DNA from: Bacillota bacterium
Lineage (GTDB): Bacteria; Bacillota; Bacilli; Paenibacillales; NBRC-103111
DNA: 64,000 bases
Direction of reading: 5' to 3'
Assembly: GCA_023388055.1 (NCBI GenBank)
Contig: JAEWGW010000025.1
Coordinates: 703,278-767,277, forward strand
The position numbers were made by a program, and so were the translations under genes. How positions within the stretch are numbered: the first letter of the stretch is position 1; each line of letters begins with the position of its first letter. The notes under the pieces are model-generated. The model had not been told where the DNA came from and did no database searches. It saw only the letters and a program-made list of their open reading frames with translations. Positions 6,845 through 15,220 of the stretch are shown here, piece by piece.

Positions 6845-7984
6845 TTACCACTTGGAGGGGTCGATGGTGTTAATGTCGATGCCCTCCCAGATGTTCTTGA
6901 TGGAGATGGCCGGATCGTCAAAGGCCAGCCAGGCGGTGGGCAAATACCGCTCGCCGTATTCGCTGGACGGTTTGTTGATGATCTGGTTATCCTTAACCAG
7001 AACAGTGGAGGAGCCGCCGTCCAGGTTGGCCGCGATAATCGCGCCGCGCTCCAGGAACATCTGCTGGAGCTCATACAGCGTGACGCCGATGCTGTGGGTT
7101 TGCCTGCCGTCGATAACGGCAAACATGATGGTGCCGTCGGCGGTTTGGGCCATGGCGGTACGCGGGGCGACGCCCCAGCCCTCCGCGGCGCTTTTGATCG
7201 AACCTTCGCCGTTTACGATGAAACGGGGGGAGAAGGTTACCGCCTCGGACATTTTCATCTTCAGCAGCTCTTCCGCTGAATATTTGCCTGCGATCATTTT
7301 GCCGTCGGCGTCAATTCCCACCACGTGCAGCTTGGTGGTTTTGGCTGCATCCAGATAGAAGATTTTTCCTCCGGACATGACGATGCCGGCAGGCTGGAAG
7401 CCGTTGCCCTTCCATTCCGGGTCGGCAAAGCCGCCGCCGTTCACACCGGCCAGAGCACCGGTCCGCTTTACCATGGAGGAGACCTTTTCACCTTTATCTA
7501 CCTTGCCCGGGACCACGATGCGCAGCTTCTTCGGATCATGGACATGCAGAATGTATCCTTTGTAATAGCCGTAGGCGCCTTTGCCTTCTACCTCCTCCAC
7601 CTCGATCAGCTCCTTATTCACCTTATCGGGCTGGACGGATGTGACGGCCGGGATGGAGGGAGCCTGGACAATCGGGGTTTCGGCGTATTTGTCGAAGCGT
7701 TCCCAATACGCGTCCACGCGCTTCTTTAATTCCGCCTCACCCACCAGGTATTTGCCCCAGTGGCGGTGCTGGGTGGTGATCAGGGTATCTACCATAATGA
7801 TGCGGTATTGGGTTCCCCACGGTGTCAGATAGAACCAGGCGGCGAAGCCGGCGGCCAAAATAAAGCCGATCAAACTGGTCCGTCCCAGGATACGCAAAAA
7901 GGGGTGCCGCTTCTTCTTCCGGGCGGCGCTGTGATTCACGCTCCGGCCCTGGCCGGGCGTTTGGGGTGGTGCTGGGGATGGCAT
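6845..7984 (-). CDS. Phosphodiester glycosidase (NAGPA) domain membrane protein
   Basis: About 379 residues from the ATG at 7984 (GGAGG ten bases upstream); an in-frame extension to 8029 is less likely. The N-terminus is basic and proline-rich, followed by one membrane helix (about residues 33-52, GRTSLIGFILAAGFAAWFY), so the bulk is extracellular. The C-terminal domain shows the family hallmarks AGVNGGGF, GVAPRTAM and AANLDGGSSTVLV. NAGPA-type domains cleave sugar phosphodiesters and in bacteria are linked to exopolysaccharide or wall-polymer turnover. The substrate is unknown. A shorter relative lies at 42222-43037. Confidence 0.85.
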   Translation of the reverse strand: MPSPAPPQTPGQGRSVNHSAARKKKRHPFLRILGRTSLIGFILAAGFAAWFYLTPWGTQYRIIMVDTLITTQHRHWGKYLVGEAELKKRVDAYWERFDKYAETPIVQAPSIPAVTSVQPDKVNKELIEVEEVEGKGAYGYYKGYILHVHDPKKLRIVVPGKVDKGEKVSSMVKRTGALAGVNGGGFADPEWKGNGFQPAGIVMSGGKIFYLDAAKTTKLHVVGIDADGKMIAGKYSAEELLKMKMSEAVTFSPRFIVNGEGSIKSAAEGWGVAPRTAMAQTADGTIMFAVIDGRQTHSIGVTLYELQQMFLERGAIIAANLDGGSSTVLVKDNQIINKPSSEYGERYLPTAWLAFDDPAISIKNIWEGIDINTIDPSKW

Positions 7985-8068
7985 TAACGTTGTATCCTCC
8001 GATCTATCTTGAATAGCCTGAACATTCAACTACTATACGGCGGAGGCTTGCCAAAGGTTGCAGCCGTC

Positions 8069-8929
8069 CTACTCCCGGCGGGGATGGCCCATATTCAGCT
8101 GGTTATGACGGTAGTCCGTGGGCGCCTGGCCGTACCACTTTTTGAATTGCTTCGAGAAATAGAGGGCATCGGGAAAACCCACCGACGCTGCCACCTGCTC
8201 CACCGTCAGAGGTTCGCTCAGCAAGAGCCGTGCCCGCTCCATCCGGATTTTCAGCAGAAACTGCATGGGGGACAGGCCTGTATGCTGCTTGAATATTTTG
8301 GACAGATGAGTGCGGTGGTAGCCCAGGGTTTGTGCCAAATGCTCGATGGAGATCTGTTGGGAATACTGCAGGGTCAGCCAACGGATGGCCTGCTCCACCT
8401 GACGGGTAATCTGCGCCTCCGGCTCGGGAGGGCTGGTTTCGGTCCTCTGCCGGTGGCCCACCAGATCCGCCAGGATCAGGCGCTGCCAGCCGGAGGCTTG
8501 AAGATCGCAGGAGGGTTCACCCTTGCCCAGCACACGCTCGATCCGGCGGAACAGGGAACAGGTTTTGGAGCTGTATGCGTTCTGGAATACCGGCTTCTGG
8601 GGAGTGATGTCCAACCGGGCCAGCAGCTCGTCCACCTGGCCGCCCTTATAGCCGATCCAGCGGTAAGCCCACGGTGATTCCGGGTCGGCGTCGTACCGGA
8701 CCAGCTCCCCCGGGTAAATAAAAAAAGCCGCCCCTGCCTCAAGCCGGTATTCCTTGCCCCGGCAGTGAAAGACCCCTTTTCCGGACAGGACGTAATGAAG
8801 CAGGTGATAGCCGTGCACCAGCGGTCCCACCTTGTGGTCGGCGGAGGTTTGGGAGTGTCCGCTGAACAGCACGGACAGCTCGTCCCTGGAGGGGTAAGGG
8901 TTAATCGCCACACCATAATTCAGATCCAT
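8069..8929 (-). CDS. AraC family transcriptional regulator with cupin sensor
   Basis: 286 residues. The N-terminal half is an AraC-type cupin (LLHYVLSGKGVFHCRGKEYRLEAGAAFFIYPGELV at about 43-77). The C-terminal half holds the two helix-turn-helix units: ISIEHLAQTLGYHRTHLSKIFKQHTGLSPMQFLLKIRMERARLLL and VEQVAASVGFPDALYFSKQFKKWYGQAPTDYR. Such regulators sense sugars and activate transport or glycosidase genes. The GH4 glycosidase at 9626 is the nearest plausible target, with bdbC between them; this link is inferred from position only. Confidence 0.9.
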   Translation of the reverse strand: MDLNYGVAINPYPSRDELSVLFSGHSQTSADHKVGPLVHGYHLLHYVLSGKGVFHCRGKEYRLEAGAAFFIYPGELVRYDADPESPWAYRWIGYKGGQVDELLARLDITPQKPVFQNAYSSKTCSLFRRIERVLGKGEPSCDLQASGWQRLILADLVGHRQRTETSPPEPEAQITRQVEQAIRWLTLQYSQQISIEHLAQTLGYHRTHLSKIFKQHTGLSPMQFLLKIRMERARLLLSEPLTVEQVAASVGFPDALYFSKQFKKWYGQAPTDYRHNQLNMGHPRRE

Positions 8930-9075
8930 GCAAAACCGCCTTTCTCCGCATCAGGAAACGGAAGCGGCCGGGCGCCGCCTGTATGCACCTGACCGAATGT
9001 CTTCCTTCATGATGCAGGAACGGAATCTAGAAATCAAGACTCGATTGGAATCTACAACCATGAGGAGGAGTACCT

Positions 9076-9522
9076 GTGAATCGTTTCTGGAAGGACAATG
9101 CCCTGCAGCTGGCTTGGGTGGTGGCGCTGGTGGCCACCCTGGGAAGCCTGTATTTCTCGGAAGTTTTGGAGTACAACCCGTGCAAGCTTTGCTGGATTCA
9201 ACGGATTTTCATGTATCCGTTGGTGATTCTTCTTGGCATTGCCGCCGTCAAGCGGGACAACAAAATCACCACCTACGTGCTGTCCTTGAGCATACCGGGA
9301 GGACTGGTTTCCCTTTACCATTACCTGTATGAGAAAACCGACTGGTTCCAAGCGGCGTCCAACTTCTGCGGGGAGAATCCCTGCGACATCGAATATATCA
9401 ACTGGCTCGGCTTTATTACCATCCCGTTTTTGGCGCTGACGGCCTTCATTCTCATCACCGTAATTTGCTTCCTCCTGCGCCGTGCTGTACGCAAGAGTGA
9501 CGGACTACATTTCTCCATGTAA
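9076..9522 (+). CDS. bdbC: Disulfide bond formation protein BdbC (DsbB family)
   Basis: 148 residues with four membrane helices. The first extracytoplasmic loop has C36-KL-C39 and the second has C98-x4-C103 (NFCGENPC), the two cysteine pairs that pass electrons from a BdbD/DsbA-type oxidase to quinone. The start is a GTG at 9076 behind GAGGAGGAG. No bdbD is adjacent. It probably supports folding of secreted proteins with disulfides. Confidence 0.93.
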   Translation: MNRFWKDNALQLAWVVALVATLGSLYFSEVLEYNPCKLCWIQRIFMYPLVILLGIAAVKRDNKITTYVLSLSIPGGLVSLYHYLYEKTDWFQAASNFCGENPCDIEYINWLGFITIPFLALTAFILITVICFLLRRAVRKSDGLHFSM

Positions 9523-9625
9523 AAGTGGCTTCCTTCCATAGTGAAAAGGCTTCGGCTGCGGTATAGTAGACCTATAAGGGCTACCGGCCGGAGCCTATTT
9601 TTCCATCTGGAGGGTGTTTATTCCT

Positions 9626-10924
9626 ATGTCCAAAATTACGTTTCTGGGTGCAGGCAGCTCCGTATTCGCCAAGAATGTGCTGGGAGATTGTATGCTGACC
9701 CCGGCTTTGCAGGAATTTGAGATTGCCTTGTTCGATATTGATCTGGAAAGACTCAAGGATTCGGAGAATATGCTGCTGAATCTGAAGGGAACGCTGAACA
9801 GCGGCTGTCAGGTGAAAGCGTATACAGATAGGAAAGAAGCGCTCCGGGGTGCCAAGTATGTAGTGAATGCCATTCAGGTGGGCGGTTATGAGCCGTGTAC
9901 GGTGACCGACTTCGAGATTCCGAAGAAATACGGGCTGCGCCAGACCATTGCCGATACGCTGGGCATCGGGGGGATCTTCCGGAATCTGCGCACCATTCCC
10001 GTGATGATGGATTTTGCGGCGGATATGCAGGAGGTTTGTCCGGACGCGTGGTTCCTGAACTACACCAACCCTATGGCCGTGCTGACCAATGCGATGATTA
10101 CCATGGGCGGAATCAAAACCGTCGGCCTCTGCCACAGTGTGCAGGTGTGTGTGCCTCATCTGTTCCGCGATCTGGAGATGGACGATACGGGTGTGCAGTG
10201 GAAAATCGCCGGCATCAACCATATGGCCTGGCTGCTGGAGGTCACCAAAGACGGTAAGGATCTGTATCCCGAGATCAAGGCCCGGGCCCGGGAAAAGCAG
10301 CAAACGGTCCATCACGATATGGTCCGTTACGAAATGATGCAGCGCTTCGGCTATTATATTACCGAATCCTCGGAGCATAATGCGGAGTACCATCCGTATT
10401 TCATTAAACGCCAATATCCGGAGCTGATCGAACGCTTCAACATCCCCCTGGATGAGTATCCCCGCCGGTGTGTCAACCAGATTGAGAAGTGGAAAACCAT
10501 GCGGGAGGAAATGGTCAACAACAAGAATCTGGAGCATTGCCGTTCGCGGGAATATGCTTCCTTCATGCTGGAAGCCATGGAGACCGACCAGCCCTACAAA
10601 ATCGGCGGCAATGTGATGAACACGGGGCTGATCCCCAACCTGCCCAAGGAGGCGTGCGTAGAAGTACCGTGCATGGTGGACAAAAGCGGCATTACGCCTA
10701 CCTATGTCGGCGACTTGCCCCCGCAGCTGGCTGCGTTGAACCGCACCAACATCAACACACAGCTGCTGACGCTGGAGGCGGCGCGTACCCTGAAGAAGGA
10801 GCATATCTACCATGCGGCTCTCCTGGATCCGCATACCTCTGCCGAGCTGTCCATCGACGATATCGTTGCCATGTGCGATGATCTGATCGCCGCCCACGGA
10901 AGCTGGCTGCCTGCCTTCAAATAA
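9626..10924 (+). CDS. GH4 family alpha-galactosidase/alpha-glucosidase
   Basis: 432 residues from the ATG at 9626 (GGAGGG upstream; an in-frame GTG at 9614 overlaps that site). GH4 enzymes use NAD+ and a divalent metal and hydrolyse glycosides by oxidation-elimination in the cytoplasm. Visible are the Rossmann motif ITFLGAGSSVFAKN (4-17), NYTNPMA (about 135-141), the metal ligands C169 (GLCHS) and H199 (GINHM), and C-terminal helices. The sequence resembles the MelA/LplD group, so alpha-galactosides or related sugars are likely substrates; sequence alone does not decide. A terminator follows after a short tandem repeat. Confidence 0.9.
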   Translation: MSKITFLGAGSSVFAKNVLGDCMLTPALQEFEIALFDIDLERLKDSENMLLNLKGTLNSGCQVKAYTDRKEALRGAKYVVNAIQVGGYEPCTVTDFEIPKKYGLRQTIADTLGIGGIFRNLRTIPVMMDFAADMQEVCPDAWFLNYTNPMAVLTNAMITMGGIKTVGLCHSVQVCVPHLFRDLEMDDTGVQWKIAGINHMAWLLEVTKDGKDLYPEIKARAREKQQTVHHDMVRYEMMQRFGYYITESSEHNAEYHPYFIKRQYPELIERFNIPLDEYPRRCVNQIEKWKTMREEMVNNKNLEHCRSREYASFMLEAMETDQPYKIGGNVMNTGLIPNLPKEACVEVPCMVDKSGITPTYVGDLPPQLAALNRTNINTQLLTLEAARTLKKEHIYHAALLDPHTSAELSIDDIVAMCDDLIAAHGSWLPAFK

Positions 10925-10953
10925 TCCGCTTTTGTGGCGCTGCGTTGGTTGGC

Positions 10954-11043
10954 TGCTGTATGGACAGCTATTGCATGGACAGCTGCTGCATAGACTGCTA
11001 CTGCACAGACTGCTACTGCATGGACTGCTGCCGCATAGACGTA
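10954..11043 (+). repeat. 15-base tandem repeat, six copies
   Basis: Six imperfect copies of a 15-base unit (for example TACTGCATGGACTGC) run head to tail between the GH4 stop codon and its terminator. They are probably untranslated 3' sequence; no ribosome binding site precedes the open frame through them. Confidence 0.8.
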
Positions 11044-11046
11044 TAA

Positions 11047-11081
11047 AACCCCTGACCGCCCAATGGAGCGGCTCAGGGGTT
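11047..11081 (+). terminator. Terminator of the GH4 gene
   Basis: AACCCCTGA and TCAGGGGTT form a nine-base stem extended by CCGC/GCGG inner pairs, followed by AATTGCTTTT. It is a strong hairpin with a modest T-tract. Confidence 0.75.
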
Positions 11082-11102
11082 AATTGCTTTTCATCCACCC
11101 TT

Positions 11103-11287
11103 ATCCTGCAAAAGTGCATCTATTCTGCTGGAGTTCCGCCTCTCCCTGCACCCCAAATGCAAAAGTGCATCTATTTTCCGCCGCAGGCACCATTTAAGGC
11201 TACTCTGACGAAAATAACTGCACTTTTGCAGGATAAACCGGAAAAACGAAGGTTTGTTTACCAAATAACTGCACTTTTGCATTTCGG
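11103..11287 (+). repeat. Convergent repeat cluster, TGCAAAAGTGCA family (2 forward + 2 reverse)
   Basis: Forward units have the core TGCAAAAGTGCA at 11107-11118 and 11158-11169, each followed by TCTATT. Reverse units have the core TGCACTTTTGCA at 11219-11230 and 11270-11281, each preceded by AAATAAC. Each unit is about 24 bases. The same 2+2 arrangement recurs at 57797-57980. The cluster fills the gap between the convergent GH4 and DinB genes; the rest of the 540-base gap shows no gene. Confidence 0.9.
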
Positions 11288-11466
11288 AAGGTGTACCGGG
11301 GTTGCATCAAGCGTAAATATTGCAGTATGGGCGAAACGAAATAAAGTATATGCTTACGAAGTGGCGTTTGCTTTCGCAAACGCTCAGTACCGCTAATTTG
11401 CTGACAAAACTCCTAAAACCGTGGAGATTTTTCCGCAAAAGCGGATATGAATTTGCTCGCAGCCCC

Positions 11467-11958
11467 TTAGTTGAACTGGATGGTCCAGGCCTCCTGCATT
11501 CGGCGCAGCTGGACAATCTGACCCGTATGGAACAGATCGTGGGGGAGCCAGGCGATCAGGTAATCCAGCAGTGTCCCCTCACCAGAAGGGCGGCTTAAGT
11601 CTTCTTCTGTCAAAGCGCCGAGAGCCTTGCGCAATTTGGCGGCAACCTCCTCTGTCCGTTTCAGACAATCCTGCCAATCCGCCTCGTCGGCTTCCGGATT
11701 TTCTCCGAAGGTGTCCAGATTGTTGTTGGCATTGGAAGAATTCGGGATATTCTCCAGCTTGTTGGCCAGCCGCTCGTTATAATAATTCAAGTGATTCACC
11801 AGCTGGCGGATGCTGTTCCCTCCGGAAGGGGGTTTCCAAACGGATTGTGCGGCCGTGGTTCCATTCAGGGCAGACTCCAGGTTGACACACCAGCCGCCTT
11901 CTGCGTTCCAGCTTTGGTCCCGGATGGCGAGCAGGATGGACAAACGGTCAAAAGACAT
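11467..11958 (-). CDS. DinB family putative metal-dependent protein
   Basis: 163 residues, a four-helix-bundle DinB/YfiT-like protein. Candidate metal-binding histidines appear in LVNHLNYYNERLA (about residue 55) and in the late motif WLPHDLFHTGQIVQL (about 138-152), matching the spaced H...HxxxH pattern of the superfamily. Members act as thiol-dependent transferases or have unknown roles. The gene is divergent from the CGNR regulator at 12152, and a perfect 10-base inverted repeat lies between them. RBS GGAGGAAATC precedes the start. Confidence 0.85.
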   Translation of the reverse strand: MSFDRLSILLAIRDQSWNAEGGWCVNLESALNGTTAAQSVWKPPSGGNSIRQLVNHLNYYNERLANKLENIPNSSNANNNLDTFGENPEADEADWQDCLKRTEEVAAKLRKALGALTEEDLSRPSGEGTLLDYLIAWLPHDLFHTGQIVQLRRMQEAWTIQFN

Positions 11959-12021
11959 AAATGATTTCCTCCCGGCTTTTGAATTGGTATAGTGGTATTT
12001 AGAAGCTTATGTGCAATATTT

Positions 12022-12052
12022 GTAACCATCTAATTCATTGAAAGATGGTTAC
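12022..12052 (+). promoter_or_regulatory. 10-base perfect inverted repeat between dinB-like and CGNR genes
   Basis: GTAACCATCT (12022-12031) and AGATGGTTAC (12043-12052) are exact reverse complements with an 11-base spacer. It lies in the shared upstream region of two divergent genes, so an operator for the CGNR protein is plausible. An RNA hairpin is also possible. Confidence 0.6.
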
Positions 12053-12151
12053 GTTGAATAACTTTACTTTACCATAGGCGAAATTTTCCTGCAAGCGGAA
12101 ACATGACATATAACCGATCTATCTGCAGCACTGACGAGAGGATGAGCAAGG

Positions 12152-12733
12152 TTGGACATGTTATGGCTGGATTTTCTCAATACGGATTATCATGACTGGA
12201 GGGGCACGGGGAAGGATGAGGACCGGCTGGAGCGTGCGGATATGGCGCAACGGCTTCTGGACACGTGGCGGCTGTCCGCTCCCATACCCCCGTCCACCCC
12301 AGAGCTAACAGAGCTGCGTGAGCTGCGCGAGTGGCTCAGACAGCTGACTGAGCGGCTGGTCCGCGGGGAAACCCTCACACCGGAGGAGCTGGCTAAGCTG
12401 AACGGTTATATGGAGACCTTTCGTGTTGCCTACCGGCTGGAGGTGGAGGCTTCCGAAAAAAGCAAACATGAGGCCCGCCCCCGTTACCGGCTGGAGGAGG
12501 AGCCGCACACACAGGGCTGGGCGGAGGTGCAGGGAGCGGTGGCCTCATCATTCGCCCGAATGCTGGCCCATAATGAACCCGGCCGTATCCGGATTTGTGA
12601 CAACCCCGATTGTTTGTGGGTGTTCTATGATGATACCCGCAGCAGAACCAAACGTTTTTGTGACGATACCATGTGCGGCAATCTGATGAAGGTTCGCCGG
12701 TTCCGGGCCAAACAAAAGCCGGAAACACCGTGA
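12152..12733 (+). CDS. CGNR zinc-finger domain protein, putative stress regulator
   Basis: 193 residues. The C-terminal zinc finger is clear: C149-x4-C154 then C170-x4-C175, ending CGNLMKVRRFRAK, where the usual CGNR reads CGNL. The N-terminal 110 residues are the helical domain usual for this family. CGNR proteins are predicted transcription regulators. The start is either TTG at 12152 or ATG at 12158; AGGATGAGCAAGG lies before both. It is divergent from the DinB gene across an inverted repeat that may be its own operator. Confidence 0.85.
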   Translation: MDMLWLDFLNTDYHDWRGTGKDEDRLERADMAQRLLDTWRLSAPIPPSTPELTELRELREWLRQLTERLVRGETLTPEELAKLNGYMETFRVAYRLEVEASEKSKHEARPRYRLEEEPHTQGWAEVQGAVASSFARMLAHNEPGRIRICDNPDCLWVFYDDTRSRTKRFCDDTMCGNLMKVRRFRAKQKPETP

Positions 12734-12816
12734 ATCGGGTCCCATAAACAGGAATTTCCTCGGAGCATGTCGAATGGGTTAGCGTACAACTCCAAGAAAC
12801 AGGAGGAAGCCCTTTT

Positions 12817-13830
12817 ATGCCAAACGCCCGTTATGTGATTCTTACTGCAGCTGCCATACTGCTCGCCGCTGTCGCTTTAACTGCCTGCTCGAAGGACCAG
12901 GCTGCGCCGGTCAGCACCACTGCCGCTTCGGCAGCCCCGTCAGCACCGGCCATCTCCGCTTCTCCGTCTGCTTCCGCTACTGTTGCCGCCACCGCTTCGC
13001 CTGTGCCAACACCTACTGCGGCTCCGTCTGCATCGCCTTCTGCGGAGGCCGCTTCGCCATCACCAAGCGCAGCCGTTACCCAGGCTCCGTCCCCGTCCGC
13101 GGCGGCCAAACCTGCTGTTTCCGCCCCTGCGGCTAAACCGGGTAACGATACCAAGGCGTATTCCTGGTATTACTTGAAGAAGAAGGATCATCAGGTGCCC
13201 GGCTTTCCCGGTGAAGTGAAGAACCTGTCCCCCAACAAAAAAGCGGTATGGGTGGGCACCGGCAAAACCGTTTACCTGACCTTTGACACCGGGGGGGCTA
13301 TGGGCGAATCGGACAAGCTGCTGCAAATTCTGAAGGACAATGATGTGAAGGTCACCTTCTTTCTGGTGGGCTACAACGTGAAGGCCTATCCGGATTTCGC
13401 CAAAAAGGTGGTGGAGGAGGGCCATACCATTGGCAACCATACCATGACCCATAAGGATATGACCGAAATTTCCGAAGAGGCGGCCATGAAGGAAATCGAT
13501 GATTTCGCCGCTCTGATTAAGGAGACCACGGGCAAGCCGGTGGCTCCGGTGTTCCGCTTCCCTTACGGCAAATACAGCATGAGGCTTTTGGATAAGGTCA
13601 GTGAAAAAGGCTACACCTCGGTCTTTTGGTCCACCGCTATGCGGGACTGGGAGCCCCGGGCTGGCGGGGCGGAGGAGCCCTACAACGACATCATGAACGG
13701 CCTGCATGAAGGCAACATCATCCTGATGCACCAGGGCTCGGAGGAGAACATAGAAGCGTTGGACCCGATCATCAAGGATGTGAAGAAGGAAGGGTATACC
13801 TTCGGTACTTTGGATGAACTGATGCAATAA
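12817..13830 (+). CDS. Polysaccharide deacetylase lipoprotein (PdaA-like)
   Basis: 337 residues. A lipoprotein signal peptide ends in LTAC (Cys24). A long Ala/Ser/Pro linker (about 28-110) spans the wall. The NodB domain follows: TFDTGG (D157, T158), HTIGNHTMTH with zinc ligands H208 and H212, and RFPYG near 247. In most NodB enzymes the first motif is TFDDG; a substituted second Asp, as here, is typical of PdaA-type peptidoglycan N-acetylmuramic acid deacetylases. It probably modifies peptidoglycan at the outer membrane face. It stands just upstream of glutamate racemase. Confidence 0.88.
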   Translation: MPNARYVILTAAAILLAAVALTACSKDQAAPVSTTAASAAPSAPAISASPSASATVAATASPVPTPTAAPSASPSAEAASPSPSAAVTQAPSPSAAAKPAVSAPAAKPGNDTKAYSWYYLKKKDHQVPGFPGEVKNLSPNKKAVWVGTGKTVYLTFDTGGAMGESDKLLQILKDNDVKVTFFLVGYNVKAYPDFAKKVVEEGHTIGNHTMTHKDMTEISEEAAMKEIDDFAALIKETTGKPVAPVFRFPYGKYSMRLLDKVSEKGYTSVFWSTAMRDWEPRAGGAEEPYNDIMNGLHEGNIILMHQGSEENIEALDPIIKDVKKEGYTFGTLDELMQ

Positions 13831-13932
13831 CGTGTTGAGCCTGTCTATGCGTTTTTTACGGTACCTTTTGGCGGGGGCGTTCATATCCTGAAGAAGGGTT
13901 ATAACGCTGTAAACTCACCTTAAAGGCAAAGG

Positions 13933-14760
13933 ATGCGTGTATCCGTGCAGCAGGCCATAGCGGTATTGGACTCGGGTGTGGGGGGATTGACGGTGGCCAG
14001 TGAGATCATGCGCCAATTGCCCAAAGAGGAAATCCTCTACTTTGGCGACACGGCCCGTGCCCCGTACGGCCCCCGAACACCTGGTGAGGTATTGATGTTT
14101 ACCAGGCAAATCATTGATTTTCTGCTGCTGTACCGTCCGAAAATGATCGTGCTGGCCTGCAATACGGCAACCGCTGCAGCCCTAGCTCCGCTTCAGGCCT
14201 CCATATCGATACCGGTGGTGGGAGTGATCCAGCCGGGGGCGCGGGCGGCCATCAAACATTCCAGAACCCGGTCCGTCGGCGTCATCGGCACTACGGGAAC
14301 CATCCATAGCGGCGCGTATGAAGAAGCCCTCCGGCGAATTGCTCCGGACATCGACGTGGTCAGCCTGGCTTGTCCCTCCTTTGTCCCTCTGGTGGAGGAA
14401 GGCCGCTACCAGACGGAGGAGGCGCAGTTGGCCGTGTTCGAAGCGCTTGCCCCGCTGCGGGGATTGCCGCTGGATTGCCTGATTCTGGGCTGCACGCATT
14501 ATCCGTTTTTGCATTCCTACATCGCGGAATGTATGGGCAAATCGGTGGCCCTGATCAATTCCGCAGATGAAACCGCACGGGAAATCAGCACAATCCTGTA
14601 TTCGCAGCATCTGGAGAACCGCAGCCGGATCAAACCCCGGCACCGGTTTTTCTGCAGCGGGTCCCATTCCTTGTTCCGCACCATAGCCGAATCATGGCTG
14701 GGCATTCCGGTTCCCGTGTCCCGGGTGGATATGCCCGTCATCCAAATGGTCAACCCTTAA
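13933..14760 (+). CDS. murI: Glutamate racemase
   Basis: 275 residues. It interconverts L- and D-glutamate for peptidoglycan synthesis. Visible are the N-terminal AVLDSGVGGLTV (D13, S14), YFGDTARAPYG, and the two catalytic cysteines: C76 in LACNTAT and C187 in LGCTHYP. The ATG at 13933 has AAAGGCAAAGG before it. A hairpin with a strong T-tract follows. D-Glu supply fits the wall-related genes on both sides. Confidence 0.95.
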   Translation: MRVSVQQAIAVLDSGVGGLTVASEIMRQLPKEEILYFGDTARAPYGPRTPGEVLMFTRQIIDFLLLYRPKMIVLACNTATAAALAPLQASISIPVVGVIQPGARAAIKHSRTRSVGVIGTTGTIHSGAYEEALRRIAPDIDVVSLACPSFVPLVEEGRYQTEEAQLAVFEALAPLRGLPLDCLILGCTHYPFLHSYIAECMGKSVALINSADETAREISTILYSQHLENRSRIKPRHRFFCSGSHSLFRTIAESWLGIPVPVSRVDMPVIQMVNP

Positions 14761-14795
14761 AAGGCTGCCGGAAGGCGGCATATCTATCTGCACAT

Positions 14796-14837
14796 CCCAA
14801 AAAGGCAAGGGCACAAACGCCCTTGCCTTTTTTGGGG
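14796..14837. terminator. Bidirectional-looking terminator after murI
   Basis: CCCAAAAAGGCAAGGGC pairs with GCCCTTGCCTTTTTTGGG around a short loop. T-runs on one side and A-runs on the other allow termination in either direction. Confidence 0.9.
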
Positions 14838-14956
14838 TAAACCAAGCTGATGGGAGGCAGCGTCCTGTTATGGATACGGCAGGTTAGGTTTATACCAAAG
14901 TGCCGAATCCGCCCCGGCATTTTGGCTTCTGGCGATGGCTGCCAGGCCATGGGTGA

Positions 14957-15146
14957 TTCTAACGGAAGCCAGTGCTCTTATTTGCTCAAAAATCTGCTTC
15001 CCGTAAATCTAACGGAAGCAGGAGACGTTATTTTGCCTGTACCCTGCTTCAGGCAGGCATTTTCGTCCGAATAACGGCGCTGGCCGCCGTTAGAAAATAG
15101 GGCTGCTCTTTTTTGCGGGAATAGCGGCTCCCACCGCCGTTAGACT
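14957..15146 (+). repeat. Convergent repeat cluster, CTAACGGAAG variant (2 forward + 2 reverse)
   Basis: Forward units start TCTAACGGAAG at about 14958 and 15008 and run into CTTATTT or GTTATTT. Reverse units run GAATAACGGC at about 15069 or GAATAGCGGC at about 15119 into CCGCCGTTAGA. The cluster fills the gap between the convergent murI and M56 genes. It has the same architecture as the clusters at 36.5 and 53.2 kb but a different body. I see no gene in this 460-base gap. Confidence 0.85.
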
Positions 15147-15220
15147 CCTTGAGCATTTCACGAGACGCCGGTTCAGGCCCCGGCATCCCACTCCAACACC
15201 ATGTCAGGGTCTGCCGGCAG

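Noticed and set aside
9581..11119. A 512-codon minus-strand frame across the GH4 gene
   Set aside because: It is antisense to a clear GH4 enzyme, crosses that gene's terminator and shows no domain.
10932..11396. A 154-codon frame through the 15-base repeats and the TGCAAAAGTGCA cluster
   Set aside because: It is a repeat-derived Leu/His/Arg-rich product that crosses a terminator, without a ribosome site.
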